22,267 nucleotides of DNA from Candidatus Gorgonimonas leptogorgiae (GCA_929200515.1 CAKNAD010000015.1:1-22267), one strand, 5' to 3'; shown: positions 8,180 to 16,767, counted from the first letter of the stretch. Translations and numbers: made by a program. Notes: a model not told the origin generated them from the sequence alone.

Positions 8180-8857
8180 ATGAGCGTTATGCAAAATAAC
8201 ACAATAGTTGTACTAATATCAGGAACGGGAACAAATCTGCAAGCCTTAATTGATTCCCAAAAAAGGTATAAATATCAAATAGTCGCAGTAATATCTAATA
8301 ATCCAAAAGCTCTAGGAATTGCAATCGCAAAAAAACATGGAATAAATAATTTTGTTGTTGATCATCGAAAATATCAAACTCGTGAGCTGTTTGAACTTGC
8401 CATGAGTGAAATAATAAACTCTTATAATCCTGCTTTAGTAGTATTAGCAGGTTTTATGAGAATTTTAGAACCACAATTTATTTCTCAATTTAATAACAGA
8501 TTAATTAACATACACCCGTCGTTATTACCAAAATATAAAGGATTAAACACCCATAAAAGAGTACTAAGAAATAAAGACAAACAGCACGGCTGTACAGCAC
8601 ACCTAGTAATACCAGAATTAGACTGCGGTAGTAATATAGTACAAGCTACATTAGATATTCAGGAGCAAGAAACAGAAGACAGCTTAAATACTAGAGTAAA
8701 AAAAATGGAATATATTATTTATGCTTGGTGCGTTAAAATGTTAATCCAAAAGCGTATAACTATAAATAATAAAACTATTTTTTTAGATAGCAAAAAACTT
8801 CCTATTACTGGCTATACTGTTACTGAATTGTCATTGCATACAATAGATGATATTTAA
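8180..8857 (+). CDS. purN: Phosphoribosylglycinamide formyltransferase (PurN type)
   Basis: PurN transfers a formyl group from 10-formyltetrahydrofolate to GAR, giving FGAR, in purine synthesis. The 225-residue protein shows the fold's N-terminal VLISGTGTNLQALID (phosphate-binding), LVVLAGFMRIL, and the catalytic segment INIHPSLLPKYKG with Asn110 and His112. The catalytic Asp148 sits in PELDCG. The glycine-rich part after that Asp is usually DGGP-like and here reads DCGSN, a small deviation near the folate site. The C-terminus is about ten residues longer than E. coli PurN (212). No clear ribosome-binding site precedes the ATG at 8180; an in-frame ATG at 8189 is an alternative. It follows purM closely and its stop abuts or overlaps aroK. 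Confidence 0.93.
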   Translation: MSVMQNNTIVVLISGTGTNLQALIDSQKRYKYQIVAVISNNPKALGIAIAKKHGINNFVVDHRKYQTRELFELAMSEIINSYNPALVVLAGFMRILEPQFISQFNNRLINIHPSLLPKYKGLNTHKRVLRNKDKQHGCTAHLVIPELDCGSNIVQATLDIQEQETEDSLNTRVKKMEYIIYAWCVKMLIQKRITINNKTIFLDSKKLPITGYTVTELSLHTIDDI

Positions 8858-8861
8858 CAAC

Positions 8862-9389
8862 ATGCAACGAGATAATTTATACTTAATTGGCCCCATGGGT
8901 GCAGGTAAAACTACTTGTGGGGCTGAAATAGCAAAATCATTAAATTGGCAATTTATTGATATAGATCAAAAAATAGAGCAACATACTAACATGAGTATAA
9001 AATGTTTATTTGCTCAGTATGGCGAGCTATATTTCCGCCAACTAGAAACTAAAATATTAGAACAACTTAGCAAACAAAGACAACAGGTTATCAGCACTGG
9101 TGGCGGTATTGTTTTATCTCAATATAACTCTAAAGTTATGCATAATTCAGGAATAATATTTTATCTACAGTTAGGAGTAAATGCACAATACCAGAGAATT
9201 AAAAATTGTCAAAACAGACCATTATTAGCTAGCAATAAAAATATAATATCTAAACTGACACAACTAGCTAAACAACGCAACCATTTATATACGAGTATAG
9301 CCGACTATACTATAAACGCTTCTGCAAATAATTATAATAGCAAAATACTAGAATATTTTAACTTATACTTTTCATCTTATGATGCATGA
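8862..9389 (+). CDS. aroK: Shikimate kinase
   Basis: Shikimate kinase phosphorylates shikimate with ATP in the aromatic amino acid pathway. The 175-residue product has the P-loop GPMGAGKT (10-17), the shikimate-binding FIDIDQKIEQ (31-40) and FRQLE with Arg59, the STGGGIVL glycine loop (78-85), and the NRPLL lid region. I chose the ATG at 8862 because the protein then begins MQRDNLYLIGP, like the AroK family. An in-frame ATG at 8847 would add five residues and overlap purN by 11 bp. Neither start has a good ribosome-binding site, so translation is probably coupled to purN. In E. coli aroK is followed by aroB; here it sits in a purine cluster and no aroB is nearby. AroL is a less likely alternative name. 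Confidence 0.92.
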   Translation: MQRDNLYLIGPMGAGKTTCGAEIAKSLNWQFIDIDQKIEQHTNMSIKCLFAQYGELYFRQLETKILEQLSKQRQQVISTGGGIVLSQYNSKVMHNSGIIFYLQLGVNAQYQRIKNCQNRPLLASNKNIISKLTQLAKQRNHLYTSIADYTINASANNYNSKILEYFNLYFSSYDA

Positions 9390-9486
9390 AATAATTCAAC
9401 AAAATATTAATAGTCTTAAAGCTAATAAAATGAATCTTCTAAACTAGATAAATTGAAGAGCATTTTGATTAATATACGTCTTCTAC

Positions 9487-9515
9487 TTGAATAGCTATAT
9501 GTTATATTGTAATAT
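9487..9515 (+). promoter_or_regulatory. Possible galU promoter
   Basis: TTGAAT at 9487-9492 and TAATAT at 9510-9515 are separated by 17 bases and lie 70 bp before the galU ATG. Each box matches four or five of six consensus positions. In AT-rich DNA such a match can occur by chance, but its place in the 196-bp gap after aroK is sensible. Confidence 0.35.
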
Positions 9516-9585
9516 TGATAACTAACAATGCTTAATAAACTACGAAAAAACAAAAACACTTCGGTTAATTATTATTGGTGCTACT

Positions 9586-10464
9586 ATGATAACAAAATGT
9601 ATTTTCCCAGTAGCTGGATACGGCACAAGGTTTCTTCCTGCTACAAAATCAATGCCCAAAGAGATGCTCCCAGTTTTAAATAGACCGATTATAGAATATG
9701 GTGTTGAAGAATCTTTAAACTCTAATATTAAAGATATCTGCATGGTAACTGGCAGAGGAAAGAGAGCAATAGAAGATTACTTTGATATGAATTATGAGTT
9801 AGAAGTAAAATTAAAAGGAACATTAAAAGAAGAAAAACTAGACCCTATTAGAAAAATTATGAATAATTGTACTTTTTCTTATATAAGGCAAAGAAATATA
9901 CGCGGACTAGGAGATGCAGTACTTACAGCAGAGCCTATAGTTGGAAAACAACCATTTGGTGTAATTTTAGCCGATGATTTGTGTGTTAACGAGTTAGGCG
10001 TATCTACTGTAATGCATGAAATGGTTAAAATATACCAAGAGTATCAATGTAGTGTTATTGCCGTTATAAAGGTTCCTGATAGCGATATTCACAGATATGG
10101 CATAGTGTCAGGTAAAAATATAAATAATTCAATTATGGAAATAAATTCTATAGTGGAAAAGCCACGAGCACATGAAGCTCCTAGTAATTGGGCTGTTGTT
10201 GGCAGGTATATTTTTACACCAGATATTTTTGATATATTAAGAAATACCTCAACAGGTGTTAATGGAGAAATCCAATTAACTGATGCTATTAGTCATCAAC
10301 TTACCTCCAAAAAAGTTATTGCTTATAAATTTAAGGGTATCCGCTTTGATTGTGGATCCATAGACGGATTTGTTGCAGCCACAAATTATTTTCACAAAAA
10401 AAACCAAAAAAAACATACCAGCAATAAAAACAGTTATAACTTTTGTGAAACCTCTCAGAGTTAA
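9586..10464 (+). CDS. galU: UTP-glucose-1-phosphate uridylyltransferase
   Basis: GalU makes UDP-glucose from UTP and glucose 1-phosphate, supplying glycosyl donors for envelope polysaccharides. The 292-residue protein opens with the nucleotidyltransferase signature CIFPVAGYGTRFLPATKSMP and continues with KEMLPVLNRPIIEYGVEE. Further family segments are MVTGRGKRAIEDYFD, RGLGDAVLTAEP, VILADDLC (metal and nucleotide binding), VEKP, WAVVGRYIF and GEIQLTDAI. The last 20 residues are polar and variable, as is usual. There is no strong ribosome-binding site before the ATG at 9586. It probably forms a single-gene unit: a possible promoter lies upstream and a stem-loop terminator follows. It works with Pgm encoded at 3391-5001, though the two genes are not adjacent. 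Confidence 0.96.
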   Translation: MITKCIFPVAGYGTRFLPATKSMPKEMLPVLNRPIIEYGVEESLNSNIKDICMVTGRGKRAIEDYFDMNYELEVKLKGTLKEEKLDPIRKIMNNCTFSYIRQRNIRGLGDAVLTAEPIVGKQPFGVILADDLCVNELGVSTVMHEMVKIYQEYQCSVIAVIKVPDSDIHRYGIVSGKNINNSIMEINSIVEKPRAHEAPSNWAVVGRYIFTPDIFDILRNTSTGVNGEIQLTDAISHQLTSKKVIAYKFKGIRFDCGSIDGFVAATNYFHKKNQKKHTSNKNSYNFCETSQS

Positions 10465-10496
10465 AAAGGTAGCAAGTAATAGTGATATTATATTTG

Positions 10497-10539
10497 GTAG
10501 ATTAACAAACTTGTGTCGTTTGTTAACCTGCAAATTTTT
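10497..10539 (+). terminator. Stem-loop terminator after galU
   Basis: The arm at 10497-10510 pairs with 10518-10531 over 14 positions with one A-C mismatch; the core TTAACAAAC/GTTTGTTAA is perfect, with a seven-base loop. AAATTTTT follows on the plus strand. It lies 33 bp after the galU stop and before the oppositely oriented gene at 10592, as expected for an intrinsic terminator. The minus-strand side has no T-run. Confidence 0.65.
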
Positions 10540-10591
10540 CATGTAGTATCACCAGTCGCTATATACACGAATTTATGAATACTAATAAATT

Positions 10592-11710
10592 CTATTTATC
10601 TAAAAAGAATGTTAGAGTTTTATAGAATACTTCTATATCGCTAATTGCTTTAATATGACTAGCAGTATCAGCTTTAGACAATGTATCTACTGTATTTGTA
10701 ACTGTTAAATTAGTGTTATCAATTAAATTGAGCCTTGTAGCTATTTCGTCTAATTTTGTAAACCATTTATCTAGGTTGTGGCTGCTTTTTGTACCCTGAT
10801 TTATAAATAAATCCTGTACTTTAATACCAACAGCAAGGGTAATATTAGGTTTAGATAAAAGAGATATAGCCACATTGACTGTAGATTTAGCAAAGTCTTT
10901 CGTATTATAGTTTGTTTTTATTTGGCTTTTGTAATCAAGGTTGTAAACGTCCCATAAGGCGCAAATATAGAAACAACTAATATCAAAAAAAACACTATTT
11001 ATAAAGCTTTCTTTTGTAGGAAATTCACCTAAAACATACTCGTAAGATGTATATGTTTGATCTGGAAAAAATTTAACAGAAATTTTATTTTTATGGTCAA
11101 AGTTTTGAGACACTACACAATGCATATTTATTCCAAGTAATTGTGAAAGTGCATCTTTAGTGGAAAAGGCAGCTCTAAATAAATTTTTTGCCAACCAGTC
11201 TTTGTTTTCGTACTTTAAGAAAGTGTTACTTTCTGCATGGATTTTTAAGAAAAATTTTAGATGTTCTGTATTTAAATTTGCATTTTCTAATTTTGTAGAC
11301 AGTTGATGCATTCTACTAAAGTTATCTTGTGCTTCAGGGGTATTGTTATAAATTCCTTCAATTAAATAATTTAATTTAAAATATAAATTTTTTATTGTGG
11401 CATCATCAGATGGTGTTTTTAGTTGTGATATTATTTTTTCTATTTTTGATAGAGAGTCTTCTCTTTCTGCTGTATTGGTAGATAATCCTGAGGGAGCTGT
11501 AGTAAAGAAGCCATTCTGTACCGGGGCTGTATTCTTTACATTAAAAAAACCTTGGCTTGGTTGTTGTGCATTAAGCGTAGGCCCAAAATTAAAGGCAGAC
11601 GGAGCTGTAGGTTTCACAGGGTTGTTAAAAATAGATTTACTGGTATCTTGTTTTGGTGCTCCAAATATGGAGTTTCCAAAAGGATTTTGTGTTAAAATAT
11701 TGTTATTCAT
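10592..11710 (-). CDS. Unknown protein with FG-nucleoporin-like N-terminus
   Basis: I do not recognise this 372-residue protein as a known bacterial family. Residues 1-80 are low in complexity, rich in Asn, Pro, Ser, Thr, Gln and Phe, and carry spaced phenylalanine motifs: NPFG (9-12), IFGAP (15-19), SIFNNP (26-31), FNFGP (40-44), GFFN (54-57) and GFFTTAP (67-73). This resembles the FG repeats of eukaryotic nucleoporins. NPF at 9-11 also fits the EH-domain binding tripeptide. Residues 85 to about 175 look helical and charged (SLSKIEKIISQLK, MHQLSTKLENANLN), and 180-372 form a probably globular region of unknown fold. There is no signal peptide or membrane segment. The ATG at 11710 has no obvious ribosome-binding site. 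The gene is isolated, oriented against galU and carA. A role in the host is only inferred from the N-terminal sequence. Confidence 0.8.
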   Translation of the reverse strand: MNNNILTQNPFGNSIFGAPKQDTSKSIFNNPVKPTAPSAFNFGPTLNAQQPSQGFFNVKNTAPVQNGFFTTAPSGLSTNTAEREDSLSKIEKIISQLKTPSDDATIKNLYFKLNYLIEGIYNNTPEAQDNFSRMHQLSTKLENANLNTEHLKFFLKIHAESNTFLKYENKDWLAKNLFRAAFSTKDALSQLLGINMHCVVSQNFDHKNKISVKFFPDQTYTSYEYVLGEFPTKESFINSVFFDISCFYICALWDVYNLDYKSQIKTNYNTKDFAKSTVNVAISLLSKPNITLAVGIKVQDLFINQGTKSSHNLDKWFTKLDEIATRLNLIDNTNLTVTNTVDTLSKADTASHIKAISDIEVFYKTLTFFLDK

Positions 11711-12090
11711 ATTGTTGTTACAACTATTATTGTTTAAAATGATTTTAATGTTATAGCTAAGTCTTGTTATAAGTTTTATTAGCTAGGTGTTTATAAAGAC
11801 TTTCTTGCTTAGTCATTATAATTATTTTTAAGTAATTTGCAATACTTTTAGAAAAAGTATACTGCTTATTCTAGTATGTGGTATCTAATAATAAGAAAAA
11901 TTTCTAGATGCGTTTATTAAAAGTTTTACCCGCCATATTTATCATCTTTGAATATATAATTATATTCCTAAATATCACTGCAAAAGATTTTAATTTCAAC
12001 AAGTAAGTGTTTACTAAAATAAATCAATTTAAATTAAATTAGTCTTAATAATAAAAACAAACAAATAATATAGATTTTTTTTTTGTTTAA

Positions 12091-12099
12091 TGCTATAAT
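12091..12099 (+). promoter_or_regulatory. Extended -10 promoter of carA
   Basis: TGCTATAAT at 12091-12099 is a perfect extended -10 box (TGN plus TATAAT). No good -35 box lies 17 bases upstream, which extended -10 promoters tolerate. It would give a carA leader of about 115 bases. I see no clear pair of ArgR boxes. Confidence 0.55.
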
Positions 12100-12207
12100 C
12101 CTGCGGATTTTGCATTTGCTTTTTAGTGAAGTATTTGCCTAATTATTTCGAATGCATCTAACCAATATGCTATTTTCACAATGCTGTTTTCACACAGTTA
12201 GGTTGAT

Positions 12208-12214
12208 AAAGGAG
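12208..12214 (+). promoter_or_regulatory. Ribosome-binding site that fixes the carA TTG start
   Basis: AAAGGAG lies eight bases before the TTG at 12223. It is the strongest Shine-Dalgarno sequence in the window and supports the unusual TTG start. Confidence 0.8.
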
Positions 12215-12222
12215 AAATTATT

Positions 12223-13368
12223 TTGAATAATGAGGCAGTTTTAGCTCTTGAGGATGGGAGCCTGTTTTTTGGAAAGTCAATAGGTGCTTGCTGTGATGTT
12301 GGGGGCGAAGTGGTGTTTAATACATCAATTACAGGCTATCAAGAAATCTTAACCGATCCATCTTACGCTAAGCAAATGGTAGCATTAACTTACCCGCATA
12401 TTGGCAACACAGGAATAAATAGTATAGATATAGAATCTCTTAATATCTATGCTAGTGCATTAATAATTAAAAACGAATCTATCATTCCAAGTAGCTGGCG
12501 TTCAGAGCAAACTTTAGGATCTTATTTGCAAAAAAATGGCATTCCTGCTATTGCTAATATAGATACTAGAAGGCTAACAAGGATTATAAGAAACAAAGGA
12601 GCAATGCGTGGCTGGATTTGCACAAAGCCAGACAGCAGCAAAGAAGAGTTAGTAGCTAATGCTCTAGAGCAGGTAAAAACGGTAAACAAGCTTACAAACC
12701 TAGATCTAGCTTCTAAGGTTAGTACTCAAAAAAGTTATAATTGGCAACAAAGCATTTGGGATGACACCACCAACAGTTATCCAAAAATAGCACAAAAGCA
12801 ACTGCAACACCATGTTGTTGTATATGATTTTGGTGTTAAAAAAAATATTTTACGCATGTTAGTAGCAAGAGGATGTTATTTAACGGTGGTTCCCGCTACA
12901 ACTACTGCTGAAGAAGTTTTAGCATTAAAACCTAAGGGGGTTTTATTGTCTAATGGTCCTGGGGATCCAGAACCTTGTAATTATGCAATAACTGCAATTA
13001 AGCAACTTTTGAAAAATAAAGTTCCTATGCTTGGGATTTGTTTAGGGCATCAGCTATTAGCTATTGCTAAAGGAGCAAAAACTGAAAAAATGAAATTTGG
13101 CCATCATGGTGCAAACCATCCAGTACAAGATTTAGCAACTAAAAAGGTTTTTATCTCTAGCCAAAATCATGGTTTTGCTGTAAAAGCAGAAACGCTACCA
13201 AAAGATGTAAAAGTAACACATACATCATTGTTTGATGGTAGTTTGCAAGGAATAGAGTGCATGAATAGCAGAGCTATAGGTTTTCAAGGGCATCCTGAAG
13301 CAAGTCCTGGTCCTCAAGAGCTAGATACAGTTTTTGATAAATTTATTACTTTTTTAACTTTTAAGTAA
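12223..13368 (+). CDS. carA: Carbamoyl-phosphate synthase small (glutaminase) subunit
   Basis: CarA hydrolyses glutamine and channels ammonia to CarB for carbamoyl phosphate, the precursor of pyrimidines and arginine. The 381-residue protein has the N-terminal CarA-specific domain (LALEDGSLFFGKSIG, TSITGYQEILTDPSY, GIPAIANIDTRRLTR) and a C-terminal class I glutamine amidotransferase domain from about residue 195. The catalytic triad is present: Cys273 in LGICLGHQ, and His357 and Glu359 in FQGHPEASPG. LSNGPGDPE, KFGHHGANHPV and SSQNHGFAV are also intact. Length matches E. coli CarA (382). The start codon is TTG, backed by AAAGGAG eight bases upstream. A 24-codon upstream frame (12152-12226) overlaps the start by four bases. 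carB follows after an unusually long 183 bp. Confidence 0.96.
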   Translation: MNNEAVLALEDGSLFFGKSIGACCDVGGEVVFNTSITGYQEILTDPSYAKQMVALTYPHIGNTGINSIDIESLNIYASALIIKNESIIPSSWRSEQTLGSYLQKNGIPAIANIDTRRLTRIIRNKGAMRGWICTKPDSSKEELVANALEQVKTVNKLTNLDLASKVSTQKSYNWQQSIWDDTTNSYPKIAQKQLQHHVVVYDFGVKKNILRMLVARGCYLTVVPATTTAEEVLALKPKGVLLSNGPGDPEPCNYAITAIKQLLKNKVPMLGICLGHQLLAIAKGAKTEKMKFGHHGANHPVQDLATKKVFISSQNHGFAVKAETLPKDVKVTHTSLFDGSLQGIECMNSRAIGFQGHPEASPGPQELDTVFDKFITFLTFK

Positions 13369-13551
13369 TTATTATATCCTCAAGCGAGTAAAGTAATAAT
13401 TGTAAAGGTATTATTAAGTTAGCATACCAAAAATAAACTCACTAAAATGCTAATTTAAAATTGATCTTATTTACAGTTTATACTTATCGTTAATTAAATA
13501 TTGTAATGTTATTATTGCAATTAAGCAGATAAACGCAACATTAGGTGCCGC
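13369..13551. other. carA-carB spacer
   Basis: This 183-bp noncoding spacer is long for a carAB operon. It holds an inverted repeat TAATAAT/ATTATTA with a nine-base loop near 13395-13417 and no T-run, so it is not a convincing terminator. No strong promoter is visible. Confidence 0.4.
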
Positions 13552-16500
13552 ATGCCTAAACGAAATGATATTAAAACTATCCTAATTCTTGGAGCTGGTC
13601 CCATAGTGATCGGGCAAGCTTGTGAGTTTGATTATTCAGGAACTCAGGCTTGCAAAGCCTTAAAGGAAGAAGGCTATAGAGTTGTTTTAGTAAACTCTAA
13701 TCCTGCTACAATCATGACTGATCCTGATTCAGCAGATGCTACATATATAGAGCCCTTACAATGGCAGATAATTACTAAGATTATTGAGAAAGAACGACCA
13801 AATGCCGTGCTACCTACTATGGGAGGGCAAACAGCTCTTAACTGTGCATTAGACCTCGATCGCCATGGTATTCTTAAGCAATATAATATTGAACTTATAG
13901 GTGCAAATAAACAAGCAATAGATAAAGCAGAAGATAGGCAACTGTTTGATGAAGTCATCAAAAAAATTGGCTTAGAAACTCCTAAAGCTGGAATTGCTCA
14001 TAGCATGGAAGAAGCTTATAATGTTTTAGAAGAAGTAGGTTTTCCTTGTATTATTAGACCATCTTTTACTATGGGTGGCAGTGGTGGTGGAATTGCCTAC
14101 AACAAAAAAGAGTTTGAAACTATTTGCACTAGAGGTCTAGATCTATCGCCTACTAACGAATTACTAATAGATGAATCTTTAATTGGTTGGAAAGAGTTTG
14201 AGTTAGAAGTTATTCGTGACCGTAATGACAATTGCATAGTTGTTTGTTCCATTGAAAATATTGATCCTATGGGAATACACACTGGAGACTCTATTACTGT
14301 TGCGCCAATTCAAACATTAACAGACAAAGAATATCAAAACATGCGTAATGCCTCTTTTGCAATTTTACGCGAAATAGGTATTGAAACAGGTGGTTCTAAT
14401 GTTCAGTTTGGATTAAACCCTAAAGATGGTCGTATAGTAGTAATTGAAATGAACCCTAGGGTATCACGCTCTAGTGCTTTAGCATCAAAAGCTACTGGTT
14501 TTCCAATTGCTCGTATTGCTACTAAACTGTCTGTAGGCTATACCCTTGATGAACTTAGCAATGAAATCACTGGTGGCACTGTTCCTGCATCATTTGAGCC
14601 AACAATAGATTACGTAGTAACTAAAATACCTAGATTCGCTTTTGAAAAATTTCCACAAGCTAATGATAGGCTGACTACTCAAATGAAGTCTGTAGGTGAG
14701 GTAATGGCAATAGGTAGAAGCTTCCAAGAGTCATTACAAAAAGCTCTATGCAGTTTAGAAACTGGAGCCAATGGCTTTAATGAGATGGTAGATTTATCTA
14801 CACCAGATGCATCTGCTATCATAAAAGCAGAAATGACTGAGCCAGGTCCAGACCGCATTTATTATGTAGCAGATGCCTTCAGGTTGGGAATGTCGCAAGA
14901 AGATATCTTTGCAGAAACCAACATTGACCCATGGTACTTAGCGCAAATTGAAGATATAATAAATGAAGAAAAAGCTATTAGCATACTAAGCATTAGCGAG
15001 TTGTCGTATGAATTATTATATCGTTTTAAGCAAAAAGGTTTTAGTGATGCACGAATTGCTAATTTAATGCAGCTTAGTGAAAACGAAATAAAAAACAAAA
15101 GACACCAGCTTAATGTTTTTCCTGTTTTCAAAAGAGTAGACACTTGTGCTGCTGAGTTTGAATCTAAAACTCCTTACATGTATTCAAGCTATGATGAAGA
15201 GTGCGAAAGTCAAGTTACAGATAACAAAAAAGTAGTTGTTATTGGTGGTGGTCCGAATAGAATTGGACAAGGAATAGAGTTTGATTATTGTTGTGTACAT
15301 GCTGCTATGGCTGCACGCGATGAAGGCTATGAAACAATAATGATTAACTGCAATCCTGAAACTGTTTCTACCGATTTTGATACATCAGATAGACTCTATT
15401 TCGAACCAATAACGTTAGAAACTGTACTAGAGATAATTCGTATTGAAAACCCTTATGGCGTTATTGTTCATTATGGTGGGCAAACTCCATTAAAGCTGGC
15501 AGCAAAATTAGAGCAAGCAGGTGTTAAAATTTTAGGAACTAGCTCAGATTCAATAGATCAAGCTGAAGACAGAGAAAGATTTAAACAGCTAGCAATACAA
15601 TTGCAATTGCACCAACCTGAAAACAGCACTGCAATTAGTAAAGATGATGCTTTAAAAAAAGCAGAAACCATTGGTTACCCTTTAGTTGTTAGACCATCTT
15701 ATGTACTAGGTGGCAGGGCTATGGAAGTAGTTGCAGATGCGCATGAATTAACTCGTTATATGCAAGTGGCTGTACAAGTATCTAATGAATGCCCAGTGTT
15801 ATTAGATAAATTTTTGAATCGTGCAGTTGAAGTTGATATAGACGCAATTTGTGATGGTAAGAATGTTTTTATCGGCGCTATTATGCAACATATTGAGCAA
15901 GCAGGAATTCATTCTGGAGATTCAAGTTGCGTATTACCGCCTTATAATTTGCTACCAAAACATCAAGATATTATCAGAAAGCAAGTAAAACAAATGGCCT
16001 TAGAGTTAAAAGTAGTAGGGCTGATGAACGTACAAATGGCAATTCAAGATGATGAAGTATATATAATAGAAGTAAATCCTCGTGCATCTAGAACTGTTCC
16101 ATTTGTATCTAAATGTATAGGTATTTCTTTGGCAAAATTGTCAACTAAAGTTATGCTAGGTAAAACTTTAGAAGAGCTTAGTGTAAAACAAGAAATAATT
16201 CCTAAATTTATTAGCGTTAAAGAAGCTGTATTCCCGTTTAATAAGTTTCCGGAAGTGGATCCAATATTAGGACCTGAAATGAAATCTACCGGAGAGGTTA
16301 TGGGAATAGGATCCAATTTTGCTGAAGCTTTTTATAAAGCTCAACTTGCTGAGAATATGGAATTGCCACGTTGCGGCAAAGCTATTTTATCAGTGAGAGA
16401 TATTGATAAACCTTATATAGCTTCATTAGCAAGAATGCTATTACAAAATAATTTTGAATTATATGCGACACTAGGAACATCTAAAGTATTGCAACAGGCA

Positions 16501-16767
16501 GGGCTACCAGTGACAACTATTAATAAAGTTCACGAAGGCAGGCCTCATTTAGTAGACTTGATTGTAAATGGTGAAATCACTTTTATGATTAACACAACAG
16601 AAGGTCGAAAAGCAATTGAAGACTCTTGCATGATACGCCATAGTGCTTTAGAAAACAAAGTGCCTTATTCAACAACTATAGCCAGTGCAGAAGCTATTAT
16701 TCAAGCGATCTCATTTGGCAAAGAAAATACTGTACGCAAATTACAAGATCTACATAAAGGAAATTAA
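13552..16767 (+). CDS. carB: Carbamoyl-phosphate synthase large subunit
   Basis: CarB uses bicarbonate, two ATP and ammonia from CarA to make carbamoyl phosphate. The 1071-residue product is full length (E. coli 1073). It has the two homologous ATP-grasp halves. The first contains LGAGPIVIGQACEFDYSG (13-30), MGGQTALNCALDL, Arg129 and IIRPSFTMGGSGGG with Arg169. The second contains IGGGPNRIGQGIEFDY, YGGQTPLKLAAKLE, RPSYVLGGRAMEVV and EVNPRASRTVPF. An oligomerisation domain lies between them. The C-terminal 130 residues form the MGS-like regulatory domain, which in E. coli binds the effectors UMP, IMP and ornithine. An AGGTG ribosome-binding site precedes the ATG at 13552. The stop is followed after one base by the greA start. 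Confidence 0.97.
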   Translation: MPKRNDIKTILILGAGPIVIGQACEFDYSGTQACKALKEEGYRVVLVNSNPATIMTDPDSADATYIEPLQWQIITKIIEKERPNAVLPTMGGQTALNCALDLDRHGILKQYNIELIGANKQAIDKAEDRQLFDEVIKKIGLETPKAGIAHSMEEAYNVLEEVGFPCIIRPSFTMGGSGGGIAYNKKEFETICTRGLDLSPTNELLIDESLIGWKEFELEVIRDRNDNCIVVCSIENIDPMGIHTGDSITVAPIQTLTDKEYQNMRNASFAILREIGIETGGSNVQFGLNPKDGRIVVIEMNPRVSRSSALASKATGFPIARIATKLSVGYTLDELSNEITGGTVPASFEPTIDYVVTKIPRFAFEKFPQANDRLTTQMKSVGEVMAIGRSFQESLQKALCSLETGANGFNEMVDLSTPDASAIIKAEMTEPGPDRIYYVADAFRLGMSQEDIFAETNIDPWYLAQIEDIINEEKAISILSISELSYELLYRFKQKGFSDARIANLMQLSENEIKNKRHQLNVFPVFKRVDTCAAEFESKTPYMYSSYDEECESQVTDNKKVVVIGGGPNRIGQGIEFDYCCVHAAMAARDEGYETIMINCNPETVSTDFDTSDRLYFEPITLETVLEIIRIENPYGVIVHYGGQTPLKLAAKLEQAGVKILGTSSDSIDQAEDRERFKQLAIQLQLHQPENSTAISKDDALKKAETIGYPLVVRPSYVLGGRAMEVVADAHELTRYMQVAVQVSNECPVLLDKFLNRAVEVDIDAICDGKNVFIGAIMQHIEQAGIHSGDSSCVLPPYNLLPKHQDIIRKQVKQMALELKVVGLMNVQMAIQDDEVYIIEVNPRASRTVPFVSKCIGISLAKLSTKVMLGKTLEELSVKQEIIPKFISVKEAVFPFNKFPEVDPILGPEMKSTGEVMGIGSNFAEAFYKAQLAENMELPRCGKAILSVRDIDKPYIASLARMLLQNNFELYATLGTSKVLQQAGLPVTTINKVHEGRPHLVDLIVNGEITFMINTTEGRKAIEDSCMIRHSALENKVPYSTTIASAEAIIQAISFGKENTVRKLQDLHKGN

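Larger units (their letters stand above)
11711..12222. other. Intergenic region between the FG-motif gene and carA
   Basis: This 512-bp AT-rich gap holds start signals for two divergent genes. It includes a perfect inverted repeat ATACTTTT/AAAAGTAT at 11842-11860 with a three-base loop, which could be an operator or short hairpin. At 11908-12006 there is a 32-codon open frame on the plus strand encoding a hydrophobic peptide (membrane-like from about residue 4 to 23) with only a weak AAGAAA upstream. The extended -10 promoter and leader of carA occupy the right end. The remaining sequence shows nothing I can identify. Confidence 0.5.

Noticed and set aside
10276..10542. 88-codon minus-strand frame over the galU 3' end
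   Set aside because: It is antisense to conserved galU sequence and covers the galU terminator; the hydrophobic stretch is a by-product of the Lys-rich galU tail.
11397..11756. 119-codon plus-strand frame opposite the FG-motif gene
   Set aside because: It is the complement of the low-complexity N-terminal coding region and lacks a ribosome-binding site. The minus frame spans 372 codons and has the more protein-like sequence.
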